A stretch of 64,000 bases of DNA, from contig JAEWMJ010000011.1 of NCBI GenBank assembly GCA_023393165.1, forward strand, positions 46,778-110,777, read 5' to 3'. How positions within the stretch are numbered: the stretch's first letter is position 1; each line of letters opens with the position of its first letter. The stretch is from Bacillota bacterium (GTDB lineage Bacteria > Bacillota > Clostridia > Christensenellales > Christensenellaceae). The notes beneath the pieces are model-generated. The model saw only the letters and a program-made list of their open reading frames with translations, was not told the DNA's origin and searched no databases. Positions 42,665 to 51,221 of this stretch are shown here, in pieces. The translations under genes and the position numbers were made by a program.

Positions 42665-44659
42665 TTGTCAAAATTCTTAAGAGGGCCGCTTATATATATA
42701 TTAATCATCGTACTGATAGTAATTTCGGCTCAGTATTTAAGCAATCCGGGGTCCAAACAGCCCGAGCAGCTTGAATATTATCAATTTCTGCAGGCCGTAA
42801 AATCCGGCGATGTCAAGGACATTGCCATCCGGGATCTTGACTTGTATGGAAGGAACAAAAATACAACCATAGCGGACGAGAATTTCCCCAACATGTATGA
42901 TTTTACGGCGCGCATACCGTCGGTGAACCAGCTCAATCTGGATGTTGCCGCCATATCCGGCACGCCGGATCCGCTGAACTACGGTTTTCAGATCACATAC
43001 CTTGCTCCCGAGCAGGATAACATATTTATCTCCCTGCTGCCCTATATGATACCCATCGTACTTCTGGTGATCATGTTCGTATTCATCATGCGCCAGACTA
43101 AGGCCGGAGGCGCGGGCAACGCGATGACGTTCGGCAAAAGCAGGGCCAGGATGACAATGGGCGGAGACAGCAAAAAAACATTCAGGGACGTCGCGGGCGC
43201 CGATGAAGAAAAAGAAGAATTGCAGGAAATCGTGCAATTTTTGAAAGCCCCCAAAAACTTCCTGGAACTGGGCGCAAGGATCCCCAAGGGCGTTCTTCTG
43301 GTGGGCCCTCCCGGAGGCGGAAAGACGCTTCTTGCCAAGGCGGTTGCCGGAGAAGCGGGCGTGCCGTTTTTCTCCATATCGGGCTCGGATTTTGTTGAAA
43401 TGTTTGTGGGCGTAGGCGCTTCCCGCGTGAGGGACCTGTTTAACGACGCCAAGAAAAATTCGCCCTGCATCATATTTATTGACGAGATAGACGCGGTCGG
43501 CCGTCAGAGAGGCGCAGGCCTGGGCGGCGGACATGATGAACGCGAACAGACGCTCAATCAGTTGCTGGTTGAAATGGACGGGTTCGAGGTAAACGAAGGG
43601 ATCATCGTTATGGCTGCGACCAACAGGAAAGATATCCTGGATCCGGCCCTGCTGCGTCCCGGACGTTTTGACAGGCAGATCGTTGTAAATTATCCGGATG
43701 TACGCGGAAGGGAAGAGATCCTGAACGTACATTCCAGAGGGAAGCCGTTTGCTCCCGATGTGGATATGAAGGTCATAGCCCGGCGCACGCCCGGATTTAT
43801 CGGCGCGGATCTTGAAAACGTCCTGAACGAGGCCGCCATACTGACGGCCCGCCGCAAGAAAAACAAAATCACTATGGATGAGATCGAAGAGGCCATCACC
43901 CGGGTCATCGCAGGCCCGGAAAAGAAGAGCCGGCTGGTCACAGAAAAAGATAAACGGTGCACGGCGTTCCATGAAGTGGGACACGCGATACTGGCATTCA
44001 ATCTGCCGGGATGCGACCCTGTGCACGAAGTATCGGTTATCCCGCGCGGAATGGCGGCGGGCTATACCATGACCCTGCCCAAGGAAGACAAGCAGCATAT
44101 CTTCAAAAGCAAGCTTTTGGACGAGATCACAATGATGCTGGGCGGAAGGGTGGCCGAACTTCTGGTGCTGGAAGACATATCGACCGGCGCCGTCAACGAC
44201 CTGCAGCGCGCTACCGAAGTGGCAAGGGAAATGGTGACCAAATACGGCATGAGCGACGAACTTGGTCCGGTATTCCTGTCAGACAAGCACGAAGTGTTCC
44301 TGGGGCGTGAATTCGGACAGCAAAGCGCTTATTCCGAAGAAACGGCCGCGAAGGTGGACGGGGAAGTGAAAAAGATTCTGGAAAACGCGTATTCCAAGGC
44401 CAAGCAGATATTGTCCGAAAACAAAGACAAGCTCCTTACGATATCCGAGGTTCTGATCACCCGTGAAAAATTATCGGGATCGGAGTTTGAAGAAATATTT
44501 CAGAACGGTAAACTGGGCGAAGACAGTCCGGAACAGGGCGAAGGCGCCGGGGTGGACGCTTTGCCTGAAAACGGCTCCAATTCGGACAAAGGGACTGCGG
44601 CTTCCCACGACGGGAAGAGTACCAAAAACACCTTTGACGAAGGATACGATCCAAACTGA
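42665..44659 (+). CDS. ftsH: ATP-dependent zinc metalloprotease FtsH
   Basis: Membrane AAA+ protease that removes misfolded membrane and regulatory proteins. The 664-residue product starts at TTG 42665 after AGGAGG. It has two membrane helices (about residues 8-25 and 122-141), the AAA domain with Walker A GPPGGGKTLLAKA, Walker B CIIFIDEIDAVG and second region of homology ALLRPGRFDRQI, and a peptidase domain with zinc motif FHEVGHAIL. Walker A has Gly where most FtsH have Thr (GPPGTGKT), and the zinc motif is HEVGH instead of HEAGH. The tail is acidic and low complexity. Confidence 0.96.
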   Translation: MSKFLRGPLIYILIIVLIVISAQYLSNPGSKQPEQLEYYQFLQAVKSGDVKDIAIRDLDLYGRNKNTTIADENFPNMYDFTARIPSVNQLNLDVAAISGTPDPLNYGFQITYLAPEQDNIFISLLPYMIPIVLLVIMFVFIMRQTKAGGAGNAMTFGKSRARMTMGGDSKKTFRDVAGADEEKEELQEIVQFLKAPKNFLELGARIPKGVLLVGPPGGGKTLLAKAVAGEAGVPFFSISGSDFVEMFVGVGASRVRDLFNDAKKNSPCIIFIDEIDAVGRQRGAGLGGGHDEREQTLNQLLVEMDGFEVNEGIIVMAATNRKDILDPALLRPGRFDRQIVVNYPDVRGREEILNVHSRGKPFAPDVDMKVIARRTPGFIGADLENVLNEAAILTARRKKNKITMDEIEEAITRVIAGPEKKSRLVTEKDKRCTAFHEVGHAILAFNLPGCDPVHEVSVIPRGMAAGYTMTLPKEDKQHIFKSKLLDEITMMLGGRVAELLVLEDISTGAVNDLQRATEVAREMVTKYGMSDELGPVFLSDKHEVFLGREFGQQSAYSEETAAKVDGEVKKILENAYSKAKQILSENKDKLLTISEVLITREKLSGSEFEEIFQNGKLGEDSPEQGEGAGVDALPENGSNSDKGTAASHDGKSTKNTFDEGYDPN

Positions 44660-44671
44660 TAGCTGAATAAG

Positions 44672-44712
44672 AATGCGGGCTCCCGTCAGATTGCGGGATG
44701 CTCGCATTTAAA
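44672..44712 (+). terminator. Terminator after ftsH
   Basis: AATGCG at 44672-44677 pairs with CGCATT at 44703-44708, with an inner CCCG/CGGG stem, followed by T-containing sequence. Confidence 0.6.
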
Positions 44713-44825
44713 TTATGGGGTCCCCGGAAAGCCGTGAGACTTTTAGGGGTGAATTTTGGCTGCCGGGTCCGCCAGACAGCAGATCATTTGAAACAGACAT
44801 GATTTTGAAATTATAAGGGGAAAAT

Positions 44826-45653
44826 ATGATCGATTTGCATATGCATTCAACAGCGTCCGACGGTACGGATACGCCCGAGCAATTGATTACAAAATGTGCA
44901 AAGTTAAATTTGGAAGTCTCTTCCATAACCGACCACGACACCATTGACGCCCAGACAAAAGCGGCAAGTACGGCAAAAAAATATGGAATCAAATATATAA
45001 CAGGCGTTGAGTTCTCCGTCCGGCACGAGGGGGAACTTCATATCCTGGGATACGGCGTGGATATTGCGGACAGCGCTTTTAAGTCCGAACTGGAAAGCCT
45101 CCGGGAATCCAGAATGGAAAGGATAGAGTTGATATTAAAAAAACTGCACGAGTGCAACGTTCGGATCAGCCTGGAGGACGTGGTCCGCAACGCGAGCGGA
45201 AATACGCTTGGCAGGCCGCATGTTGCGCTTGCGCTGATAGAAAAAGGGTATGCCGCGGATTTTACGGAAGCGTTTCATAAATATCTGAACGAGGAAGGCT
45301 TATGCTATGTCAAGCGCCGTAAACTGAATCCGCATGATGCGATCCGCCTGATCGTTGACGCGGGCGGAACCGCGGTGCTGGCACACCCGAAATTTATCCA
45401 TACCCGTAATCTGGAAGCTCTTGCAGCCGATATGAAAGAAATGGGTCTATCCGGAATAGAGGCGTATTATCCCGCGCATTCGGATATCGATGTCGCCCGT
45501 TATGAAGATATTTCCAAACGGCTTGGCCTGCTGGTGACGTCCGGAAGCGATTATCACGGCGCAATGCGCATGCACAGCGCGATTGCAAGCGAACGCAGGA
45601 CCTCTGATTACTTAAAAGGGTCTGTGGAAAAAATCATTATGAAATACCTGTAA
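44826..45653 (+). CDS. PHP-domain phosphoesterase (TrpH/nucleoside bisphosphate phosphatase-like)
   Basis: A 275-residue PHP protein with metal motifs MIDLHMHSTASDGTDTPEQL, SITDHDTID, GVEFSVRHEGELHILGY, LAHPKF and GSDYHGA. The family hydrolyses 3',5'-nucleoside bisphosphates or short RNA ends (TrpH/RnaAM). Length matches that group. AAGGGG precedes the ATG. Exact substrate is inferred from the family. Confidence 0.88.
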   Translation: MIDLHMHSTASDGTDTPEQLITKCAKLNLEVSSITDHDTIDAQTKAASTAKKYGIKYITGVEFSVRHEGELHILGYGVDIADSAFKSELESLRESRMERIELILKKLHECNVRISLEDVVRNASGNTLGRPHVALALIEKGYAADFTEAFHKYLNEEGLCYVKRRKLNPHDAIRLIVDAGGTAVLAHPKFIHTRNLEALAADMKEMGLSGIEAYYPAHSDIDVARYEDISKRLGLLVTSGSDYHGAMRMHSAIASERRTSDYLKGSVEKIIMKYL

Positions 45654-45657
45654 GTGA

Positions 45658-45686
45658 TTGAAACTTGCGGGATTGTGTTGTATACT
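45658..45686 (+). promoter_or_regulatory. Sigma-A promoter of the PRPP synthetase gene
   Basis: TTGAAA at 45658-45663, 17-base spacer, TATACT at 45681-45686, 38 bases before the ATG. Confidence 0.7.
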
Positions 45687-45723
45687 TTAAAACGAAAAAA
45701 ATATTGAGGCGGTATGAATTATT

Positions 45724-46710
45724 ATGCTAACTGAAGGTGTAGATGTAAAAATTTTTGCAGGCTCATCTGGCGTTTCCTTCGCGAGAAAAATGTGCAAGTA
45801 TCTGGGTGCCGAACTTGGGGCATCGGAAGCTATACATTTCTCGGACGGAAACGTCTTTGTTCGTATTAAGGAAACCGTACGGGACAAAGACGTCTATCTT
45901 GTATTGCCCATTGGCCTCGATCCTAATTCTGAACTTGTAGAATTATTATTCTGGCTGGACGCATTTAAACGCGCAAGCGCAAATGCCGTTACCGCAATCA
46001 TCCCTTATTTTGGCTATGCCAAAGGCGATAAGAAAGACGAACCCAGGGTTTCCATACGCGCGCGGGTCTGCGCGGATTGCATCGAAATGGCAGGCGCCGA
46101 CAGGGTGATCACCATGGATCTGCATTCTCCGCAGGTGCAGGGCTTCTTTAAGAAACCTGTCGACCATTTGCTTTCTCTGCCCGTTTTATGCGAGCATGTA
46201 AAGACAATGGATATCATGGAGAATCTGGTGGTGGTATCCCCGGACGCGGGATTTGCCAAAACGGCGAGAAAATATGCGGATTATCTGCATACCGACGTCG
46301 CGATAGGAGACAAGACCAGAAAAGGCCATGACGAAAAAGCGCAGATATTGGAGCTGATCGGCGATGTGAGAGGCAGAAACTGCCTGATCGTCGACGACTT
46401 TACCATTTCGGGCGGAACACTCATAGATATTGCCAGAATGCTGGAGAGAAAGGGCGCAAAACGCATCGGCTGCTGCCTTGGGCATGTTATGGTGCGCGAA
46501 AAGGGCGTAAAGGCAATTGAAGGCAGCCCGATCGAATTTGTGATGTCCACAGACAGCGTGGACAATCCCTACATCGTGGGCAGCGAAAAGTTTATCACCG
46601 TATCGGTTGCGCCGCTCTTTGCGGAGGCCGTATACAGGATCCACGAAAAAGTTTCGGTAAGCGGCCTGTTCACCGATGTTCCTGATAAGATGAAACAGTA
46701 CTGCGAATAA
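45724..46710 (+). CDS. prs: Ribose-phosphate pyrophosphokinase
   Basis: Makes PRPP from ribose-5-phosphate and ATP for nucleotide and amino acid synthesis. The 328-residue product has VKIFAGSSGVSFARKMCKYLG, the FSDGNVFVRIKETVRDKDVY region, the metal-binding ITMDLHSPQVQGFF and the PRPP loop CLIVDDFTISGGTL. The flexible-loop sequence is GYAKGDKKDEPRVSIRA, less usual than the canonical GYARQDRK version, so it may be a second, divergent enzyme. No ribosome binding site stronger than GAGGCGG is seen. Confidence 0.9.
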   Translation: MLTEGVDVKIFAGSSGVSFARKMCKYLGAELGASEAIHFSDGNVFVRIKETVRDKDVYLVLPIGLDPNSELVELLFWLDAFKRASANAVTAIIPYFGYAKGDKKDEPRVSIRARVCADCIEMAGADRVITMDLHSPQVQGFFKKPVDHLLSLPVLCEHVKTMDIMENLVVVSPDAGFAKTARKYADYLHTDVAIGDKTRKGHDEKAQILELIGDVRGRNCLIVDDFTISGGTLIDIARMLERKGAKRIGCCLGHVMVREKGVKAIEGSPIEFVMSTDSVDNPYIVGSEKFITVSVAPLFAEAVYRIHEKVSVSGLFTDVPDKMKQYCE

Positions 46711-46725
46711 AATTTAAGAAAAGAA

Positions 46726-46752
46726 AGAGCACAGCCTTGGCTGTGCTTTTTT
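46726..46752 (+). terminator. Strong intrinsic terminator after prs
   Basis: AGCACAGCC (46728-46736) and GGCTGTGCT (46739-46747) form a perfect nine-base stem with a two-base gap, followed by a T tract. Confidence 0.92.
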
Positions 46753-46817
46753 GCGTGGGAAATATTTTTACCGGCCGGCCTTCAAGAAAAATTAATTTTT
46801 TTTAGATTCAAGAATCC

Positions 46818-46847
46818 TTGACAATATATTGGAACGAAATTTATACT
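46818..46847 (+). promoter_or_regulatory. Sigma-A promoter of the sugar-island ROK regulator
   Basis: TTGACA at 46818-46823, 18-base spacer, TATACT at 46842-46847, 55 bases before the ATG. Confidence 0.75.
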
Positions 46848-46856
46848 AATACTTAG

Positions 46857-46897
46857 TTAAAGCGTTTAAAAAAGAATTTAAATATCAAACGGTAAAA
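46857..46897. promoter_or_regulatory. Candidate autoregulatory operators of the ROK regulator
   Basis: TTAAAGCGTTTAAA at 46857-46870 is nearly palindromic, and ATCAAACGGTAAAA at 46884-46897 matches the ATCAAACGGTTT core of the repeat array at 48882-49260. Both lie just downstream of the promoter, well placed for repression. The regulator ATG has no Shine-Dalgarno sequence. Confidence 0.5.
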
Positions 46898-46901
46898 TCT
46901 G

Positions 46902-48110
46902 ATGAAAACACAAGATAATAAAAACTTAAACAATATCAAGATGCGTGCGTCTAATTTTAACCTTGTTATTAACGCAATAAGGGAAAAAGGACAGATTTCC
47001 CGGAAAGATTTGGTATCCCTGGTTGGACTGACCTCCGCCAGCATCACAAATCTCGTTAATTCCGGCATACAGGATGGTTATATTATCGAGACAGGCACAG
47101 GGTCTTCGCAGGGCGGCAGAAAACCGAAGTTTATAGAACTGAATAAAGAAGCCGGTTATATCCTGGGCATAGAAGTAAACGCGAAAGCCGCCATTTATAT
47201 ACTGACTGATTTCAGGGGAGACATCATATCCAAAAAGTACGTGAATATTAATAACGATATTGAACAGGAAGCTCTTTTAAATCAGATTGCCGCCGTTGTG
47301 GAAGAGTTGCTCAGGGAAAACAATATTCCGAAAAATATGGTCATGGGAGCGGGGTTTGCAACTGTCGGCCCGTGCAATCACAGGGACGGCGTTATTGTGA
47401 ATACCCCCAATTTTCCGAAGTGGCATAATTTTAAAATCATAGAACTTTTTGAGGAAAGAACGGGAATAAAAGCGCTGCTTGAAAAGGAAACGGCTGCGTT
47501 TGCTTTAAACGAAGCATGGAATGACAAACAGAAGCAGTTCAAGCGGATTTTATGCGTAAATGTTTTCTCAATTGGTATCGGCGGCGGTTTGACATTGGAT
47601 AAGGCGATTTTTCACGGGCACAAGAATGCCGGGCTGGAGATCGGACATATGACGGTACAGCCCGAAGGACCGCTCTGCGTCTGCGGAAAAAGAGGCTGCC
47701 TGGAAAGAATGGCCGACGGCAGCGCGGCGCTGAAATATTTCCGGAAAAATATTGAGGACGGCGTTCCCACAAAGGTTCCGTCCCCCGGGACCGCAGACCT
47801 GAACGACGTGATCAGATTCGCCGAAAAAGGGGATCCGGCATGCGCGCGTGCGATTGAAAAATGCGCCTGTTATATCGGCATTGCGCTTTCAAGCCTGATT
47901 TCGATACTTGCGCCGGATGTGATATTTATTGGAGGCGAATTCATCGAGAACAGCAATCTTTTGTTTGACGAAACAGTGAAAAAAGCCAAGGAGCGCACGT
48001 ATCCGTTTGTGGACGCGGACATTGAGATCAGGCGTTCGACTGCAGGCAAAGACAGCGGCGCGCTGGGAGCGGTGGCAATGGTGCTTCAATCACTTTTTAC
48101 GGCAAACTGA
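46902..48110 (+). CDS. ROK family repressor of the sugar island
   Basis: A 402-residue NagC/XylR-type regulator. The winged helix is FNLVINAIREKGQISRKDLVSLVGLTSASITNLVNSGIQDGYI (about residues 19-61). The ROK domain has SIGIGGGLTLDKAIFHG, LEIGHMTVQPEG and the zinc motif CVCGKRGCLE. It is first in the island, followed by the lyxose-isomerase-type gene after 35 bases and the operator-like array, so it very probably controls the transporter operon in response to the imported sugar. No ribosome binding site precedes the ATG. Confidence 0.88.
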   Translation: MKTQDNKNLNNIKMRASNFNLVINAIREKGQISRKDLVSLVGLTSASITNLVNSGIQDGYIIETGTGSSQGGRKPKFIELNKEAGYILGIEVNAKAAIYILTDFRGDIISKKYVNINNDIEQEALLNQIAAVVEELLRENNIPKNMVMGAGFATVGPCNHRDGVIVNTPNFPKWHNFKIIELFEERTGIKALLEKETAAFALNEAWNDKQKQFKRILCVNVFSIGIGGGLTLDKAIFHGHKNAGLEIGHMTVQPEGPLCVCGKRGCLERMADGSAALKYFRKNIEDGVPTKVPSPGTADLNDVIRFAEKGDPACARAIEKCACYIGIALSSLISILAPDVIFIGGEFIENSNLLFDETVKKAKERTYPFVDADIEIRRSTAGKDSGALGAVAMVLQSLFTAN

Positions 48111-48145
48111 CGATCGAATCTTTAAAAAATCAAAGGAGATTTGAT

Positions 48146-48826
48146 ATGAAACGCAGTCAGGTAAATTCCAGTATTTTATGGGCGATTGATTTGCTGAAAA
48201 AGAACAATTTTTATCTGCCGGATTTTGCGTATTGGAAGGAAGACGAATGGCGCAGAAACAGGGATAAAACAGAGACAATCAAAAAGGTTATGCTGGGCTG
48301 GGATGTAACGGATTACGGGCTTGACAGGTTTGAGGAAACGGGCGGCGTGCTTTTTACAATCCGGAACGGCAGCCAGAAAGAAGCCGGGGCAGGCGTGCCG
48401 TATGCCGAAAAATGCCTGCTGTTCAAGGACGGACAGGGATTGCCTACCCATTTTCATTTCACCAAGACCGAGGATATTATCAACCGCGGGGGCGGCATTC
48501 TTGCTTTGAAACTGTATAATGCGCTGCCGGATTACAGTCTGGATACTGCGGGCGACGTAATTGTTTACAGGGATGGCGTCAGGAATGTGGTGCGTCCCGG
48601 AGAAGTTGTCAGGGTCGCTCCCGGCAGCAGTATATCACTCACCCCTTACATGTATCACAATTTTTGGGCTTTGGAAGGATACGGCGATCTGATCGCGGGC
48701 GAGGTATCTTCCGTAAACGATGACAATCAAGACAATCACTTTTATGAAAATTTGCCGCGATTCGGCAGCATTGAGGAAGACGAACCAATGCTTTATCCGC
48801 TGGTTGCGGAATACGACAAACTTTAA
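48146..48826 (+). CDS. D-lyxose ketol-isomerase family protein
   Basis: A 226-residue cupin-fold isomerase of the YdaE/D-lyxose isomerase family. These enzymes interconvert D-lyxose and D-xylulose and also D-mannose and D-fructose. Metal ligands are visible as His102, His104 and Glu109 in PTHFHFTKTEDIINRGGG and His171 in TPYMYHNFWAL. AAAGGAG precedes the ATG. Relation to the adjacent ABC transporter and kinases suggests it is the first intracellular step for a sugar of manno/lyxo configuration. Confidence 0.85.
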   Translation: MKRSQVNSSILWAIDLLKKNNFYLPDFAYWKEDEWRRNRDKTETIKKVMLGWDVTDYGLDRFEETGGVLFTIRNGSQKEAGAGVPYAEKCLLFKDGQGLPTHFHFTKTEDIINRGGGILALKLYNALPDYSLDTAGDVIVYRDGVRNVVRPGEVVRVAPGSSISLTPYMYHNFWALEGYGDLIAGEVSSVNDDNQDNHFYENLPRFGSIEEDEPMLYPLVAEYDKL

Positions 48827-48881
48827 ACCATTTTATGAAAGCACAACTAAAAAATCAGCGTTGGAGCAGCCCGCTATAAGG

Positions 48882-49260
48882 GATGCGTCAAAACGGTTTT
48901 TTTCGCTTCTTTTTTACTGAACCAACCGTTTAAAGTAATATCAGCATCAAACGGTTTCTTAAATTTTTATCATTACCTTAAAGGCCGTTAAAACAAATGC
49001 AAAATGTTTCTGTTGGCGTGATAGCAAAATACACAATGGAAACAGATGCGTCAGGCGGTTTTTTTACACTTCTTTTATTACTTCAAAGACCGTAAAAAAC
49101 AAATGCAAAATGTTCCGGTTGCGTAAGAGCAAAATACGCGCAATGGAACGGATGAGTCAAACGGTTTCATGCAATTCTATGATTACTTGACCGGCCGTTT
49201 CAAAAGAAAATAGGCAAAATATTTCTGCTTGTTGTTTATGAAAATACACAGACGGTTCTA
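48882..49260. repeat. Degenerate tandem repeat array upstream of the ABC transporter (likely operator array)
   Basis: At least four units begin with GTCAAACGGTTT-like sequence at 48887, 48947, 49050 and 49156, and a partial one (CAGACGGTTCT) follows at 49249. Units 2-4 are about 100-106 bases apart. Each continues into a reverse half (CCGTTTAAA, GGCCGTTAAAA, GACCGTAAAAA, GGCCGTTTCAAAA), and units 2-4 then have AAATGCAAAATGTTTC-like sequence. The motif also occurs in the ROK regulator promoter. The 544-base gap 48827-49370 has no gene. Confidence 0.75.
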
Positions 49261-49370
49261 TTTGTATCTGTAATTTCATTTAATTTAAAAAACAGGCCGT
49301 TTTGGGTCTTGTAAAGCATTGGATAACTCGCCTTATCCGGATAAATCAATTTATGGAGGTGTATGCAAAA

Positions 49371-50147
49371 ATGGAAGAACCGATTTTGACAGTCACTGAT
49401 ATAAAGAAAAGTTTTGGCAGCGTTGTGGCTCTGAACGGCGTTTCTTTTCAGTTGAAGGCCGGTGAAATCATGGGCCTGGTCGGTGACAACGGCGCCGGAA
49501 AAACAACATTGATTAAAATTTTATCTGGCGTCTACACAAAAGATTCGGGAGATATCGTCTTTAACGGCAAACATGTCGATTTCAGGGAACCTAAAGAGGC
49601 GATCGACGCGGGCATTGAGACTGTATACCAGGATCTTGCGCTGGCTCCCTATTTGCCAATCTACGCAAACATGTATCTGGGCAGAGAGATCATGAAAAAA
49701 GGAATTTTAGGCAAGCTGGGCGCGGTTGACAGGGCTGAAATGCGAAAAAACGCGGCGGAAAGAATCAACCGGCTGAAATCCAAGTTGAATCACGTGGACC
49801 AGGAAGTCGGCACCCTATCCGGCGGCCAGAGGCAGGCGGTTGCGATCACGCGGGCGCTTGCATGGGGCAGGGAAGTGATCGTCATGGATGAGCCGACTGC
49901 CGCGCTGGGCGTAAAGGAATCCCGGCAGGTCCTGGACCTGATCAAGGAAGTCAAGGAGCACGGCATTGCCGTTATTCTGATCAGCCATACCATCCCGCAT
50001 GTTATGGAAGTGACGGATACGATCCATGTGCTCCGGCTGGGTGAATCCATTGTCAGCCTCACTACCGCGGGAACTTCATACGATGAAGTGGTGCAATATA
50101 TCACCGGATCCAAGACGCTTGTGGAAACCAATGAAAATGGGAGGTAG
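49371..50147 (+). CDS. Sugar ABC transporter ATP-binding protein (single domain)
   Basis: A 258-residue ATPase of the ribose/xylose/fructose (CUT2) importer class. Motifs: Walker A GDNGAGKTTLIK, Q-loop region ETVYQDLALAP, signature LSGGQRQAV, Walker B VIVMDEPTAALG and the switch histidine ISHTIPH. Most CUT2 ATPases such as RbsA are two fused domains of about 500 residues; this is the single-domain FrcA type. ATG 49371 lies eleven bases after GGAGGT; upstream in-frame starts enter the repeat region. Confidence 0.92.
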   Translation: MEEPILTVTDIKKSFGSVVALNGVSFQLKAGEIMGLVGDNGAGKTTLIKILSGVYTKDSGDIVFNGKHVDFREPKEAIDAGIETVYQDLALAPYLPIYANMYLGREIMKKGILGKLGAVDRAEMRKNAAERINRLKSKLNHVDQEVGTLSGGQRQAVAITRALAWGREVIVMDEPTAALGVKESRQVLDLIKEVKEHGIAVILISHTIPHVMEVTDTIHVLRLGESIVSLTTAGTSYDEVVQYITGSKTLVETNENGR

Positions 50148-50153
50148 AATGCC

Positions 50154-51164
50154 GTGGCAATGAATAATGAAGTATTGGCAGGCAATGCCATAAAGAAAAA
50201 AGGCGCACGGGAATTTTTAAGTGAACTGTGGATCGTTTTGGTTTTTGTTATCATATACGTCATTTTTTCGTGCATCGAACCTCTGTGCCTGACGCTGCCC
50301 TTCTGGTCTTCTACGCTGAATTATATGACTGAAGTCCTGATTCTGGGAGTAGGCGTAATGTTTGTAGTGATCACAGGCGGCATCGATTTATCGATCGGGC
50401 CTGTGGAAGGCTGTATCGGCGTGGCATCCGCTCTGATCATCAAGGCGATGCTCCCCGTAATGGGTATTCCCGCCGCGATAACCGTGGGCGTGCTTTCGGC
50501 GCTTGGAATGGGCGCATTGATCGGGGCTGTCAACGCCTTTGTGATCACAAAAATGAAACTGGCGCCTTTTATTGCGACGCTGGGTATGTCGGTGATACTG
50601 ACAGGTCTTGGCTATGTATTCAATAACGGGCTTGAAGTTGTGGGGCTGCCGCGCGAACTGACTAATTTCGGAAATTATCAGGTATTCGGGTTCCTCTCGG
50701 TAACAACGATAATCTCTTTGATCGTATGCGCGATATTCGGACTGATTTTGCATTTCACCAAGTTCGGCGTCCATACCTACGCTTACGGCAGCAACGCCGA
50801 AAGTACGAAGAGGGCAGGCATCAATACCAATAAACTGTTGTTTAAAGTGTACATATTATGCTCCGTGCTGGCGGCTCTGGCCGGAATGACCCTGGTTTTC
50901 CGGTTCAATACGGGTTCTCCCCTGGCCGGCCAGAACGTTACGCTGTACGCCATTGCCGCATGCGTTATCGGCGGCACGTCCGTTATGGGCGGAAAAGGAA
51001 GAATGGTCGGAACCCTGATAGGCGCTCTGATCATCTCCATACTGGTAACAGGCCTTGTGATGCTTGGCATACAAACCTACTGGCAGCAGGTGGCAACCGG
51101 CCTGATCATCATATTCGCCGTGTTTACCGATCAGCTGAGGCACAAACGGGATACGGCGGTATGA
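50154..51164 (+). CDS. Sugar ABC transporter permease (CUT2 class)
   Basis: A 336-residue membrane protein with about eight to ten helices and the conserved VITGGIDLSIGPVEG near residue 65 and GRMVGTLIGALIISILVTGLVMLGI near the C-terminus, typical of RbsC/FrcC. It starts at GTG 50154 (or ATG 50160) six bases after the ATPase stop and partners with it and the binding protein. Substrate cannot be read from the sequence. Confidence 0.92.
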   Translation: MAMNNEVLAGNAIKKKGAREFLSELWIVLVFVIIYVIFSCIEPLCLTLPFWSSTLNYMTEVLILGVGVMFVVITGGIDLSIGPVEGCIGVASALIIKAMLPVMGIPAAITVGVLSALGMGALIGAVNAFVITKMKLAPFIATLGMSVILTGLGYVFNNGLEVVGLPRELTNFGNYQVFGFLSVTTIISLIVCAIFGLILHFTKFGVHTYAYGSNAESTKRAGINTNKLLFKVYILCSVLAALAGMTLVFRFNTGSPLAGQNVTLYAIAACVIGGTSVMGGKGRMVGTLIGALIISILVTGLVMLGIQTYWQQVATGLIIIFAVFTDQLRHKRDTAV

Positions 51165-51221
51165 TCATAAATCGAAATGGTTTGGTAAAAACCAAAAAAA
51201 TACAATAATGGAGGAAAGAAA

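Noticed and set aside
48882..49260. CRISPR array
   Set aside because: Units are degenerate, about 60-106 bases apart with similar rather than unique spacers, and no cas genes are in the window.
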